Shown here in pieces: positions 46,068 to 57,909 of a stretch of 64,000 nucleotides of DNA. The position numbers and the translations under genes are program-made. The number at the start of each line of letters is the position of its first letter. Positions within the stretch are counted from its first letter, which is position 1. The stretch lies in NCBI RefSeq assembly GCF_030035675.1, contig NC_084492.1:27553761-27617760 (forward strand). Direction: 5' to 3'. Under the pieces are notes generated by a model. It was not told the origin of the DNA and ran no database searches. It saw only the letters and a program-made list of their open reading frames with translations. The DNA comes from Rhineura floridana. Taxonomy: Eukaryota > Chordata > Lepidosauria > Squamata > Rhineuridae.

Positions 46068-46225
46068 TTAAGAACATAAGAAGAGGCCAGTGGCCCACCT
46101 AATACAACATCCTGTTCTCTCAGTGGCTAGCCAAATGCCAACGAGAAGCCCGCAAACAGGACCTGAGTGCAACAGCACTCTCCCTTCCTATAGTTTCCAG
46201 CAACTGGTATTCAGAATCATGCTGC
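46068..46225 (-). mobile_element. CR1 3' end fragment
   Basis: Complement of the tail CTTATGTTCTTAAG and GGTGGGCCACTGGCC, then the 3' untranslated region up to AACTGGTATTCAGAATC. Confidence 0.75.
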
Positions 46226-47239
46226 CTCCAACCATCCTGATTTGTATGCAAGGTGTTTATAGAGCTTTCAATTCATCATTTGACCAACCCACATTTGGTG
46301 CATTTCCTGTCACTTTTCTAACCACAAAAAAGTCAGGGGTTTTTTTCCCGAGTGGATGCGTTGTGCGAGGGCAACAGAATGCTTGAATCCACTTGAATTG
46401 CAGAAACCTACATTTCTGGTATGTGCTTTAATCCCGCTCACAGTCCAGAGGCACCCTTTTTACCCATGCATTCATTTGTCTACTCTCTTCAGGTGGAGAG
46501 GTATCACATTCTCCAAGATCAATTTGGTATCTCATTTGAAAAACAGGGAGAGATTTCCAGCTACCAGAAGACTTTCTCTGACCCAATAGATCCCATTAAT
46601 GAAACATTAACAGACAATTATGGACCTAATGAATCTGACCAGCAAAGGAATAGCTGGACAACAGCCATAACAATATATTTACTTGCATAGGTCAAACCAG
46701 TGACTCCAGTCTTCTCCACATGCTTCTCTTCATGAGCCCTGTTATTTGCCGGATTCTCAAATACATGTTATAATTTTCCTGGGCCTTTTTGTTATGAAAT
46801 CACAACTCTTTTGAAAAAAAGGGGGTAGGAAAGTAAATTAAAGATAAACTTTATGCAGAAAAACTTCAAATATTAGAAATGCATATTCTTCAGCATCAGT
46901 TTATGGAACAGCGCAAGAAATAAAAGGCAATCTGGTCAGATATGAGCCAAAATTGCAAATTCCAGCTAGAGTAAATCGATGTAGTTGATTCTATGTCTTG
47001 GAATGGTTTGCATCAGATTAATCTTTGCATCTAAAATCAAATTCCAGGTTAAGGCAGATGATATCACCCTCTGTCATTATTTTTTCCTGATGCCTCAACT
47101 CAGCCAGCAATTCCAGTGCAGGATGGTCCATCAGGGCAAATGGGACAGTCTCAATCTGCCAGCACCCCACCAGTCTCAATCAGCCCCCATCTGCCTGCGT
47201 ACTTTCTTACATCCAGTCCAGGAGGTGGCACTGGCCTCC

Positions 47240-47700
47240 TCCTTATTCATTCATTCATTCAATTTATTTCCCACCCTTTCTCCCAGAAGGAGCCCAGGGT
47301 GACAAACAAAAACACTAAGAGTACTTTAAAACATCTTAAAAACAAATGAATTTAAAACCTATTAAAACAAACCATCTTTAAAAACATCTTTTGTACAAAA
47401 AAAAAACCAGCTTTAAAAACATCTTAAAAAGCAGTTCCAACACAGACACAGATTGGGATAAGGTCTCTACTTAAAAGGTTTGTTAAAACAGGAAGGACTT
47501 CAATAGGCAATGAAAAGATAGCAGAGATGGCACCTGCCTAATATTTAAGGAGACAGAATTCCAAAGTGTTGGTGCCACAACACTAAAGTTCCACTGCATA
47601 TGTTGTGCGGAACGGATTTCTTGATAAGATGGCATCTGCAGGAGGCCCTCCTCTGCAGAGTGCAATGATCAACTGGATATATACGTGTTGTCCTTGTAGA
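47240..47700 (-). mobile_element. L3/CR1-like LINE 3' portion
   Basis: Complement of a LINE end: the TTATTTCCCACCCTTTCTC tail, the AAAACATCTTAAAAACA stretch, and RT C-terminal relics (LWNSVSLNIRQ, HCLLKSFLF). Confidence 0.6.
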
Positions 47701-48322
47701 ATAGAGCAGGAAGGAGGAAAAGGACAAAACTAGAATTAATTGGCTGTGCCCTTCATTGGCTCTGGCTCCACCTACTATTGGTCTCCCTGCCTTCTGCCCT
47801 ACAAGTCCCAATGGCCACCAACCACCACTGAGCAATTCCCTAGAAATTCTCTTGAGTGGGTAGTCTCTCCCTGATACCTTCTCAGTTCTTCTCTTAGAGA
47901 ACACATAACTGTCTGGATTCTGTTTTGTTTCTGTGAGGTTCATCAGCAAATATTTCTAGCATGCAGTTATTAGGAAGTGATGTTCCTTCAACCCAAACAC
48001 ATGAATAAAGAATGAGAAGGAAAGCTATACAGCTTTGGAGACTGATCTTGAAACAGTAGAGCTGAAGGAGAGGGTGTGCTTATTTTGTTACCTGAAAAGA
48101 GAACTTTCTGGGTTCTTTCTTGCTGGTTGATTACCATCCACAGCCGCCAGCAGGTCTTGGCATGAATTCCACGCCCAGAGCTTAAACAACCAGCAGGCAC
48201 TAATTCTCTTCCAGCTAGAGGGATAAACAGATATTCTTTCATGCCAGGAAATAAAAATGATGAAGAATTAATGGAGGGCTAAGTATAGCACAGTGGGAAG
48301 GATAGCCTGGCTGGGAGTCCAG

Positions 48323-48505
48323 AGTCATAGAACCATAGAATAGTAGAGTTGGAAGGGGCCTATAAGGCCATCAAATCCAACCCCCTGCTCAGTGCAGGAA
48401 TCCAAATCAAAGCATTCCCGACAGATGGCTGTCCAGCTGCCTCTTGAATGCCTCCAGTGTCGGACAGCCCACTACCTCTCTAGGTAATTGGTTCCATTGT
48501 TGTAT
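48323..48505 (-). mobile_element. CR1 LINE 3' end, interrupted
   Basis: It has AGTCATAGAACCATAGAATA, AAGGCCATCAAATCCAACC and TTGGTTCCATTGTTG; the homology stops where the next SINE begins. Confidence 0.8.
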
Positions 48506-48507
48506 GG

Positions 48508-48800
48508 CTTGTCTCCTGGGTGTAAAGGGCCAGCTAAAGATCACCCCCACACTGAGTGGCTCAGGGGTTACATGCCCTGCCACCTATGCAGCCGTGGGCA
48601 AGCTGCATAGTCCCAAGGAGCCCAGTTGCCCTCAGCTGGCAGTTGCGGACAAGAAAGGGGCTGGCTTGTGCAGCTGTGGCAAGCTGAGCAGGCCCTAGCC
48701 AGCTGGGGAGGACTAGCCTCAGAGGGAGGCAATGGTAAATCCCCTCTGAATACCGGGATCGACTTGAAGGCAGTCCATTTCCATTTCAAAGTACTCATTA
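48508..48800 (+). mobile_element. Sauria-type SINE with BovB-like tail
   Basis: The ending CCCCTCTGAATACCG and ATCGACTTGAAGGCAGTCC is the BovB-derived tail of the squamate-specific Sauria SINE. The body (GTTACATGCCCTGCC, GCAGCTGTGGCAAGC) is tRNA-like but eroded. It interrupts a CR1 fragment. Confidence 0.7.
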
Positions 48801-48821
48801 CATGCTATGGTTGTTACTCTT

Positions 48822-48865
48822 ATTATTTATTTATTTATTTGTTTGTTTGTTTATTTATTTATTAA
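48822..48865. repeat. (TTTA)n/(TTTG)n LINE tail
   Basis: The simple tail of the L3/CR1-like LINE. Confidence 0.9.
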
Positions 48866-50324
48866 ATTTATTAGTCGCCCATCTGGCTGGATGTCCAGCC
48901 ACTCTGGGCGACGTACAAGATAAAAACAATACATTAAAACGTTAACATTTAAAACCATAACAATAAAAACCTAACCCACCCCAAAAGCCTGCCTGAAGAG
49001 CCAGGTCTTCAAGGCCCAGCGGAAGCTCATCATAGCAGGGGCATGGTGGAGATCATTTGGGAGAGAGTTCCACAGGGTGGGGGCCACTATTGAAAAAGCC
49101 CTCTCTCTAGTCCTCACCAGTCTAGCTGTTTTAACCGGTGGGATCAAGAGAAGGTCTTCTGAGGCTGATCTTGTTGAGCGGCACCCCTGACGATGCTGGA
49201 GGCGCTCCTTCAGATAGACTGGGCTAAAACCGTATAGGGTTTTAAAGGTCAAAACCAACACCTTGAATTGGGTCCGATAAACAACCGGTAGCCAGTGCAA
49301 CTCCTTCAGCACTGGAGTGATGTGATCTTGCCGGCGGCTGCCTTTAATCAGACGAGCCGCCGCATTCTGTACCAGTTGCAGCTTCCGGACCATTTTCAAG
49401 GGTAACCCCACGTAGAGTGCATTACAGTAATCTAGGCGAGAGGTGACCAGGGCATGTACTACCGGTGGGAGCAGATGGTTGGGAAGGTAGGGGCGCAGCC
49501 TCCATATCAGATGGAGTTGATACAGCGCCGCCCGGCTCACAGCCGAGACTTGAGCTTCCATGGTCAGCTGGGAGTCAAGAATGACCCCCAGGCTGCGGAC
49601 CTGGTCTTTCAGGGGCAATCATACCCCATTGAGCACCAGGTCCACATCCCCCAGCCTTCCCTTGTCTCCCACAAACAGTACCTCGGTTTTGTCAGGGTTC
49701 AGCTTCAGTTTATTCCTTCCCATCCAGCCACTCACCGACTCCAGGCACTTGGACAGAGTTTCTACAGCCAACCTCGGTGCAGATTTAAATGAGAGATAGA
49801 GCTGCGTGTCATCCGCATACTGATGACATTGCAGCCCAAATCTCCTGATGATTGCCCCCAGCGGCTTTATATAGATGTTGAACAGCATCGGGGAGAGGAT
49901 GGAACCCTGTGGCACCCCACAAGTGAGAGGCCAAGGATCCGAAACCTCATCCTCCAATGCCACTCTTTGGTACCTACCAGAGAGGAAGGAATGGAACCAC
50001 TGCAATACAGTGCCCCCCATACCTAACCTCTCCAGGCGGTCCAAGAGGATAACGTGGTCAACGGTATCGAAAGCCGCTGAGAGATCAAGGAGGACAAGGA
50101 AGGTGCATTCGCCCCATCCCACGCCCTCCTCATATCATCTACCAAGGCGACCAGGGCTGTTTCAGTCCCATGTCCAGGCCTGAAGCCCGATTGAAATGGA
50201 TCCAGATAATCCGCTTCCTCCAAGTGCGCTTGCAACTGTTTTGCCACCACCCGCTCAATCGCCTTGCCTAAGAATGGCAAATTTGAGACTGGGCGAAAGT
50301 TGTTCAGATCTTGGGAATCCATGT
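48826..50324 (-). mobile_element. L3/CR1-like LINE with nearly intact reverse transcriptase
   Basis: On the minus strand it reads NNFRPVSNLPFLGKAIERVV (from about 50305), LVLLDLSAAFDTVDH, GVPQGSILSPMLFNIYIKPL, the catalytic QYADDTQLYL, NPDKTEVLFVG, SRLDYCNALYVGLP, LKELHWLPV and the terminus FRWALKTWLFRQAFG. Only two breaks interrupt about 450 codons: one frame change near 50.1 kb and one TGA at about 49.62 kb. The 3' untranslated region has GTCGCCCAGAGTGGCTGG and a TTTA/TTTG tail. The 5' end is truncated against a SINE. Confidence 0.93.
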
Positions 50325-50556
50325 ATTTATTTATTGCATTTATATCCCACCTTTTTCTCCAAGGAGCTCAAGGTGATGTACATGGTTCTTCCCCTCTTCG
50401 TTTAATCCCCACAACAACCCTGTGAGGTAGGTTAGGCTGAGAGGCAGTGATTGGCCCAAGGTCAGCCAGTGAGCTTCATGGTTGGGGGTGATTTGAACCC
50501 TTGTCTCCCAGGTCCTAGGCCAATATCCTAACCACTGCACCACAGCCTCACAGGCT
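50325..50556 (-). mobile_element. Second tRNA-derived SINE family (B2), full copy
   Basis: Complement of tail ATAAATAAATA, CACCTTGAGCTCCTTGGAG, CTAACCTACCTCACAGGG and the head GTGGTGCAGTGGTTAGG, with a B box CAAGGGTTCAAATC. Confidence 0.88.
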
Positions 50557-50802
50557 ACAATCAGAAGCAGAAGAGTAAAGAGAACACTAAAGTCTTTCCT
50601 GCCTGGCATTGGTCCACTCAAACCAACTTTTGCCAGGCCCCGCCTCCAAGAGGTCTTCTGTATCTTTAAAAGTTGTGCAGGGGGAAGGGAGAATTCCACC
50701 TTGTGGTTTTTCCCATTACAATGTTGCTAGAACACCTGCACTTGGCTAACTTTCTCTTATCCTAAAGATACGGGATCAGTCTCAGGCCATGAACCTGGCA
50801 AC

Positions 50803-50965
50803 CCTAGTCTCCTAACAACTCTCAGCACCCTTAACAAGCTACAGTTCACAGGATTCTTTGGGGAAGCCACACCTGTTTAAAATGGCATCATAGTGCTTTA
50901 ATTGTATAGTGCAGATGGACCCTTGGCCTGATCCAGCAGGGATCTTCATATGTTCTTATGTTAAC
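50803..50965. mobile_element. Family D half element next to a CR1 tail
   Basis: CTAACAACTCTCAGCACCC and GGATTCTTTGGGGAAGCC end at about 50930. A CR1 3' tip GCCTGATCCAGCAGG and ATGTTCTTATGTT follows. Confidence 0.7.
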
Positions 50966-51119
50966 AGATGTGTAGATCCACTCTGCAAATTTGCAGACTC
51001 CTTTGTAGGATTCTTTTATTAACTATATGAGATGGAACTCTGGGCAGGCTTTCCTGTCCGGAAAGCAAAGGGTTGCCCCTCTTCTTTCCTGTGTACTACA
51101 GGATCCTGCAAAGAGCTGG

Positions 51120-51540
<421 letters not shown>

Positions 51541-52384
51541 ACTTTGGGGGAAAAGGAGTGACACTCTTACAGATGACCTCACTGATTGAGCTAGGATATA
51601 TGGGTTTAGATTGTTCCTAAGGTATCCTAGACCTAAGTTGGTTCAGAGATTTGCAGATTAATGTTTCCATAGGCCTAACATCCCTACAACGCACCAAAGA
51701 GCATCACTGAATCATCATGCTTAATTTCCACATCCCTGGTTCCTGACAAATTTTTCTGAATCGATTGGAACTCCCACATTTTGGAAGTGGAACAACAAAT
51801 TATGCAAAAGACATGCAAATTTGGCTAAATTGCACACTTTATTCTGACTGACAAGAAGCGAATCTTTTTGGCACCAGGGTACACAGTGTGCCGATTAGCA
51901 AATGAGTGTGAAATTAGTGTGATTAGTCATTCGTCGCTTTCTTCATATTGATTTGGGAAATTACACACTTTGTCTTTTTCACTTTGGTCATTAATGTGGA
52001 GGATATTTATTTAAAATGTCTGCAAGACAATTAGCAACAAGAAAAAGAAGGGAGGGAAGGCTGCTGTGGAAGGGAGGAAGTGTTAGTTTTGTGAATGTGT
52101 CTTGCAGCAGAATGCCTGCTAGAAAGAGGAGGCAAAACCTCATAGCAAAAGGGCATTGTAATTGAGTGCTATAATAGGAAGTGAGACAAGCGTAATTGAA
52201 CAAAAATGTTCACATGAAGTTAGTAGCTGTTAGCAGTGACTTGCTGCTTGTAAACAAGATTCTCCCGTGTGTGAATAGTGTCATTAAATAGGGTGGTTTT
52301 TTGAGGGTATATTCTACAACATGTCATTGACATGATACTAGTGCATTAATGGCTAATTTATCCTGAACCATCCACACACATTGT

Positions 52385-52500
52385 TCTGCTTTATTAGTTG
52401 TTTTGCCATGCCAGCTGTGAATGTAATTTGTTTTAAACCTTTTAATAATGTATTTTATATTATTGTGACCTGCCCTGGGACCTACTGGTAAAGGGTGTGC
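52385..52500 (+). mobile_element. LINE 3' end fragment
   Basis: TATATTATTGTGACCTGCCC and GGGACCTACTGG, running into a GAT/AATGAT array. Confidence 0.55.
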
Positions 52501-52541
52501 ATAATGATAATGATAATGATGATGATGATGATGATGATAAT
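52500..52541. repeat. (GAT)n microsatellite
   Basis: A run of GATAAT then GATGAT units. Confidence 0.92.
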
Positions 52542-52656
52542 AGCATCTTCCTCAGTGGCACTGCATTATTGCTGTCCAGAGGGGCATTTTTGCACTGTAG
52601 CACAACAGAAGTGGGACAACCCCCACCCCCCCCAGGAAAGTTTGTGGTATAAAAAG

Positions 52657-52764
52657 TTTCAGGATTTCAGCAGTCTTTCCTTGCTCTTCCTGGAAATGCC
52701 AAGGATTGAACCTGGGACCTTGTGCATTCAAAGTATTTGCTCTGCCACTGAGCTATGGTCCTTC
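52657..52764 (-). mobile_element. tRNA-derived SINE, partial
   Basis: Head and part of the body: AAGGATTGAACCTGGGACC and CTGCCACTGAGCTATGG, on the minus strand. Confidence 0.75.
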
Positions 52765-53865
52765 ACAAACATTCATAAGCAACCTTTTTCAGGGCAAGCA
52801 AACTAATGGGATATACTGAGGAGTTTATTGTGTATAAGTGTGTGTCAGTGCTTTTAAAAAATGCATACTAAATGATAGTAATGCAATCTGGTAGACATTG
52901 AGGTTTATTGAAAAAGCACAAGATTTTCTAACTTTTTCCTACTGCGCTTTCAGATAATTATTTCTATAGAAATTACATATCCAAATGACCAAGGCAGAAA
53001 TAATGGAACACTCCAGATTTAAACAATCAAAAATGAGGATCTATTTGCATTGGCGTTTCCTTGCTATGCTTCCATTTTTCATCGCATAACAAGCGTATTC
53101 CTAACCACCCAAGTGAAAACTCTCATTTGGTAATATTTCCAGAATACATAATTGACCCTTGCAGATTTCAGGCTCCAGAGTAACAAGATTGGGGGAAATG
53201 CTGGAATTATATGTTTACCCAACTCACTAGAATAAAATAAAAGACTAACCCTTACTTAGTGTCGTGCGATATCCAGCTGGCTTCCTCCTGCTGTTGAGCC
53301 AACTTGATTGGGCAAATGACAAAGTTCTTTTGGCAGACATCTTTCCCGTGTGCAGTAGTTTTGATACATGCCAGTGTAATTAGTCTAAAGGTTTATTTTG
53401 ATTGCAGATGCATGATGCTCAGCCACGAGGGTTCCCCCAGGTCAAGACCTTCAGTGTTCGCCATTCCCCTTAAGGGTTGCTTAGGAAGGATGTTTTCATA
53501 GACAATATAGCACAGCTAAGAATAATTAGTTGTTTGTTTAAGAATGTACCTATAGCCAACAGATATTGCTGTCAAACTTTAAAAAGCAGGGAATTTGGAC
53601 AGCTACAGTGAATGCACCAGGGGAGCAGGAGACCTGACCTCGTCTCTGAGACATTGTACTGCCCTACAAATTTGCAAAAATGCAAACCCAAGTTTGGTTG
53701 CTCTTTCACAGTCCAATTCATTTCCTGTGTAGCTTGAAAGAATTGGTAACGTGCCTCTGAGCATATGGTGAGGGTAGGTTAGGTTTTATCATTTGTATGC
53801 TTATTGAGTTCAGTGGGATTTATTCCTATGCAATCATGCTTAGGATAGGTGAAACTGATCTGGGG

Positions 53866-53912
53866 AAGGGAAGGGAGGAGAAGGGAGGGGGAGGGAGGGG
53901 AGGAGATTGGGT
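53866..53912. repeat. (GGGA)n-like purine tract
   Basis: G/A-rich run such as GGGAGGAGAAGGGAGG. Confidence 0.7.
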
Positions 53913-54317
53913 GGGTGGGCACTGGGCAGAAGGACAGCCCCTTTCCTTTCCAAAACTGTTAAGCCATTTTTTGTCAGTACTGAGCAAGATGGACTAATGA
54001 TTTGATTTGGTATGAGGTATTTTCCTGTTATGGCTGTGTACCAGATTTGGCCAAATCCCTAACTGAATCAGGCTGATTCAGTGTGAATAAGAGCTTTGAT
54101 CAAGTTGGGTTGAGACAGACCTGTATGAGGCTGCTCGGAGCAATCCGGGGATATCTGGGCAGCATGTCGAGCAGGAGAGACAGGTGACCCCTGCAAAGAT
54201 GTGCGGGGCTGTTTGCAACAGGTCTTTCAAACAGCCCTGCACTGAATTTTATTGGTGCACATATCTTCCCTGCAGAGGAACACACATGCACTGTCACACT
54301 GAGTAGGACTGGACGCC

Positions 54318-54495
54318 CAGTCAATCCCTCTTCCCAGGGATCTTTGGGAATTGTAGCTCTGTGGAGGGAGTAGGGGTCTCCTAACAACTTTCAGCACCCT
54401 TTACAAAGTACAGTTCCCAAGATGCTTTAGGGATAGCCATGACTCTTAAAATGGTACAATACTGCTTTAAATGTAAGGTGCAGCTGTGGCCTAAC
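54318..54495. mobile_element. Long foldback MITE (family D), half copy
   Basis: CAATCCCTCTTCCCAGGG, CTCCTAACAACTTTCAGC, and the right end TACTGCTTTAAATGTAAGG. Confidence 0.75.
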
Positions 54496-55199
54496 AAGGC
54501 TACTCCTCCAGACTATAAAAATGTAATTTTCAGACGCTAAAGGCATTAGTTGCTTCACATCAAGAGCAGAGCGATGAATAGGGCTGTGATAAAATTACCA
54601 AAAGCTAGCAACATCCACATAATTAGTGGATGACAGAAGCACTCAAGAAGGGAACAGTGCAAGACTGTGTGGGGTGTGGCCTGGGGAAAGGGTCCTGAGG
54701 GTCAAATAAAAAGTCCTGGAAGGCTTCATGTGGCCCCTGGGCCTGTTTCCCCACTCCTAGTTTAGTTTTCTGTGTGAACTGACCTAACAAATGTAGAAAT
54801 CGCATCTTGTGAATAGCTCCATTGCTGCTTAAGATTGGCACAAACTAACGTTTATGTATAAATAACACCAATACTGGGATTGTGATATAGATATTCCTGG
54901 ATGATTACATATAATTTATAAAATATATATATAATTTTCTCTATGGAGGAATCCATAGAAGAAGCCAGGCTTTTTAATGTAGCTGTGATGGCGCAACAAC
55001 AGGATGTCCCATTCCCACCCTCCGCAAACAAAACAAGGACATGGAGATGGAAGAAGCCTATCTGGACATCGTGGGAAGACACTGCTACCAAGGAATCTGT
55101 TACAGCCTTCTTTGAAGGATATGGACTGTTATACAATAATGGGACTCTACTGTATATTTGTTCTCTCTCTCTCTCTCTACATATATATATTTGTTTTCT

Positions 55200-55380
55200 C
55201 TGATTTGAGATTTCAGCCTGTTTTATGGTATTTTGTGGTATTATTTATTGATACTGTTGTAGTTTTTATTATTATTATTATGTTCTGAATTGTTTTTATC
55301 ATATTATTTTGTTCTTGCTATGGAAGCCACTCTGAGGTCACCTGGTGATGAAAAGCGGCATACAAATATACTAAATAAAT
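55200..55380 (+). mobile_element. LINE 3' end with TAAA tail
   Basis: GGAAGCCACTCTGAGGTCAC, AAAGCGGCATACAAATA, and CTAAATAAATAA. Confidence 0.6.
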
Positions 55381-56631
55381 AATTACTGCTGTATTTGAAA
55401 AAGTTAACATAACTTGATTTTCACATGAGTCTAAGAGGGTTTTCAGAATAAATGATGCTATGAGGGTTTTGATTCACAAGTGACACTAGCACCTTTTGAT
55501 CTGGAATGTGCCACTCACTATCATTAATTCAAGAAAACACAAGAGAGATAATTGACTCACCAATCTGGTTTCACAGAGAAATTGCAGAATGTAGAGTAGA
55601 TGATTTGAAGGAGAGGCAAATTTCCAATGGCAAAGCGGCTGCAAGGCTCTGGCCACCATCCAGCCCAATGTGAAGTGCCCTTAAGATCTGTTGCTTTCAG
55701 TGGGCTTTACATGCACCAGTGCACAATTTATTTGCTTTAAATCTATGGCTTATTTTCAATATATAATTTAAACATTTACAATTAAAAAAAAAGAAAATCA
55801 TGTAATGTGCAGATTTTATTTATTTACACACACACACAAAATGACCGTTATAAACTACATATTCATGAAATATATAGTTTATTTGCAACAACAGCAACAC
55901 ACACAAAAAAACCCTCCGGAAAGAAAGGTTGTGTACTGTCCTGACATCTTGTGGATGTAGCAGATATAGCAATAATGTGAAGAACAGCATCAAAAAGTTA
56001 AGAGCAGACCAGAACAAATCCTTCTGGAGTTTTCAACTACAGAACTTCTCTGAAATGAGTTCCTTCCAACATACATATTCTAAATGCAAGACAACTTTCT
56101 CAGTATACAGAAATAATTTCCAGAAAAGAAATGATAGTTTGTCCCATGTGACTTGTTCCAGACTAGCTCAATACATTTTGGTACTTGAAAATCAAATGCC
56201 CCCTTCTCTAGAGGGTTGCCCACATGTTTGACTGGCTCTTGCTCTTATGCCTAGCAGCAGCCAGTATAAGCAGCACTGAGCTAGATGTACCAATGGTGTG
56301 ACTTGGTATTAGGCACCTTCCTATGTTCCTAATTGTACAAGCAGTGACAAGAGCAAGGAGGCCTTTCCCACTAATCTCACCCTCACATTCTGGGCCAATT
56401 CCTAGAATTGCTACTTTAGCTGCAAAAGTTCACAGTTTCTCTCCCATATTTCCAGTCAACACATATTGGTGAATATGTTTTAATTCCAACAATTATTTAA
56501 ATATGATTACACCCATCATGAGGCTAAACATTCTCTGTGTATTCCTGTGCATGTTTACTCAGATGTGAGCCTCACTGTGTTAACTGAGGTGCTCAGTGTT
56601 TAGGATTGCAGCCTAAAGCTGTTTTTTTTTT

Positions 56632-56850
56632 TTAAGTGTGGTATTGTGGTTAAACTGTTGGACTAGGAGCTGGGCAACCAGGGTTTGAATCCCACCTCAG
56701 CCATGAAGTTCACTGAGCGACCGTGAGCCAGTCACTGCCTCTCAGCTTCACCTACCTCACTGGGTTGTTGCAGGGATTAAATGAGGGGCAGAACCATGTA
56801 TACCACCTTGAACTCCTTGGAGAAAAGGTGGGATATAAATTCAATAAACA
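56632..56850 (+). mobile_element. Second tRNA-derived SINE family (B2), full copy
   Basis: Head TTGTGGTTAAACTGTTGGAC with B box CAGGGTTTGAATCCC, then TTCACCTACCTCACTGGG and CACCTTGAACTCCTTGG, ending in AATAAACAAATAAA. Confidence 0.88.
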
Positions 56851-57329
56851 AATAAAATTTGATTTATTTCTTATGTTTATATATTTATATCTTCCTCCAA
56901 GGACCTCAAGGCAGCATTAGCAAAAGGTTAGGCTGAGAGACTATGACAAGGACAGCCTGTATATTCCCATGGCTGAGTGGGAATTTGAATCTCTTCAGTT
57001 CTTGTAGGCCACTGTAAGCACACTAGCCAACAATAAACACACCTTACACCAGAAGGCAGCAGAGAGGCTATTGCATATGTTTGTTGCAATCCTAAACCCC
57101 ACTGAGCTCCATGCGACTGACTTGAGTAAATAAAGCACTTTTAGGGCTGCACTGTAAATGTCGACAGCATTAAGTAAGGGAAAGGGCAGAGAGCTCAGAA
57201 TGGGAGTTAGGCCACTTGCGAGAACAGGTGCTTCAGATACACAGCTCTTCCTGTTTTCATTTCAGAAACCTTGAAAACTAGGAAGAATGTTGAAACTGAG
57301 TGTTTGCTTCCAGTTTACTTTTTAATGAA

Positions 57330-57430
57330 TGAAACTGCACTTCTACGCATGCTTACCTGGGAGTTAAGACCCACTGAAAACAGTGAGATCTACTGCCAGG
57401 TAATCGTGCATAGCATAGCGCTGCAAATAA
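57330..57430. mobile_element. Foldback repeat of the CACTTACCTGGGAGTAAG type
   Basis: Inverted ends around GCATGCTTACCTGGGAG and CCAGGTAATCGTGCATAGC. It ends about 230 bp before the LONP2 start codon. Confidence 0.6.
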
Positions 57431-57439
57431 CCTTTTAGT

Positions 57440-57661
57440 GTTTCGATTCCAAAAGCCAAAAAACTTCAACCAAATTCGTAGCTTGCCGAGAACAAATATA
57501 GGACTGTTCTATGCTCTCCGCTGCCTGCAGGGGACAGTCGCGGGCGCCCAGCTTGCAGCGATTGGCCCTCGCCGGCTTCCGTAGCGGGGCCTGTATACAA
57601 GACGTGCGGACTTTGACCCGCGGAGAACCCTGAGCTGAGCTGCAAAGAACCGAGGGCTGTT
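57440..57661 (+). promoter_or_regulatory. LONP2: GC-rich TATA-less LONP2 promoter and 5' leader
   Basis: CpG density rises sharply from about 57.5 kb and continues through exon 1 to about 58.1 kb, after repeat-rich AT-rich DNA ends near 57.43 kb. An inverted CCAAT box (ATTGG, 57561-57565) and an ETS-like CTTCCG (57576-57581) lie about 80-100 bp before the ATG; no TATA box is seen. This is a housekeeping-type promoter. The transcription start is not visible from sequence alone, and I see no evidence that it also drives ABCC12. Confidence 0.7.
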
Positions 57662-57909
57662 ATGGAGTCGTCTTCGTCGTCAGGCGGCAGCGCCATCCAG
57701 ATCCCGAGCCGTCTGCCGCTGCTGCTGACCCCCGAGGCGGTGCTACTGCCGGGCTCCACCATGCGCACCAACGTGGACTCGCCGCGGAACCTGCAGCTCG
57801 TTCGGAGTCGGCTGCTGAAGGGCACGTCGCTCAAGAGTACCATCATCGGCGTCATCCCGGACACTCGGGACCCGGCCAGCGACCTCGACGCGCTGCCCCC
57901 GCTCCACAG
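57662..57909 (+). CDS. LONP2: LONP2 exon 1
   Basis: This 248-bp exon encodes 82 codons plus two bases, from MESSSSSGGSAIQIPSRLP to LDALPPLH. The N-terminal Ser/Gly run is a few residues longer than human MSSVSPIQIPSR. The donor is GTCGGA, splitting an Arg codon. The exon is much richer in GC and CpG than the rest of the window. Confidence 0.97.
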
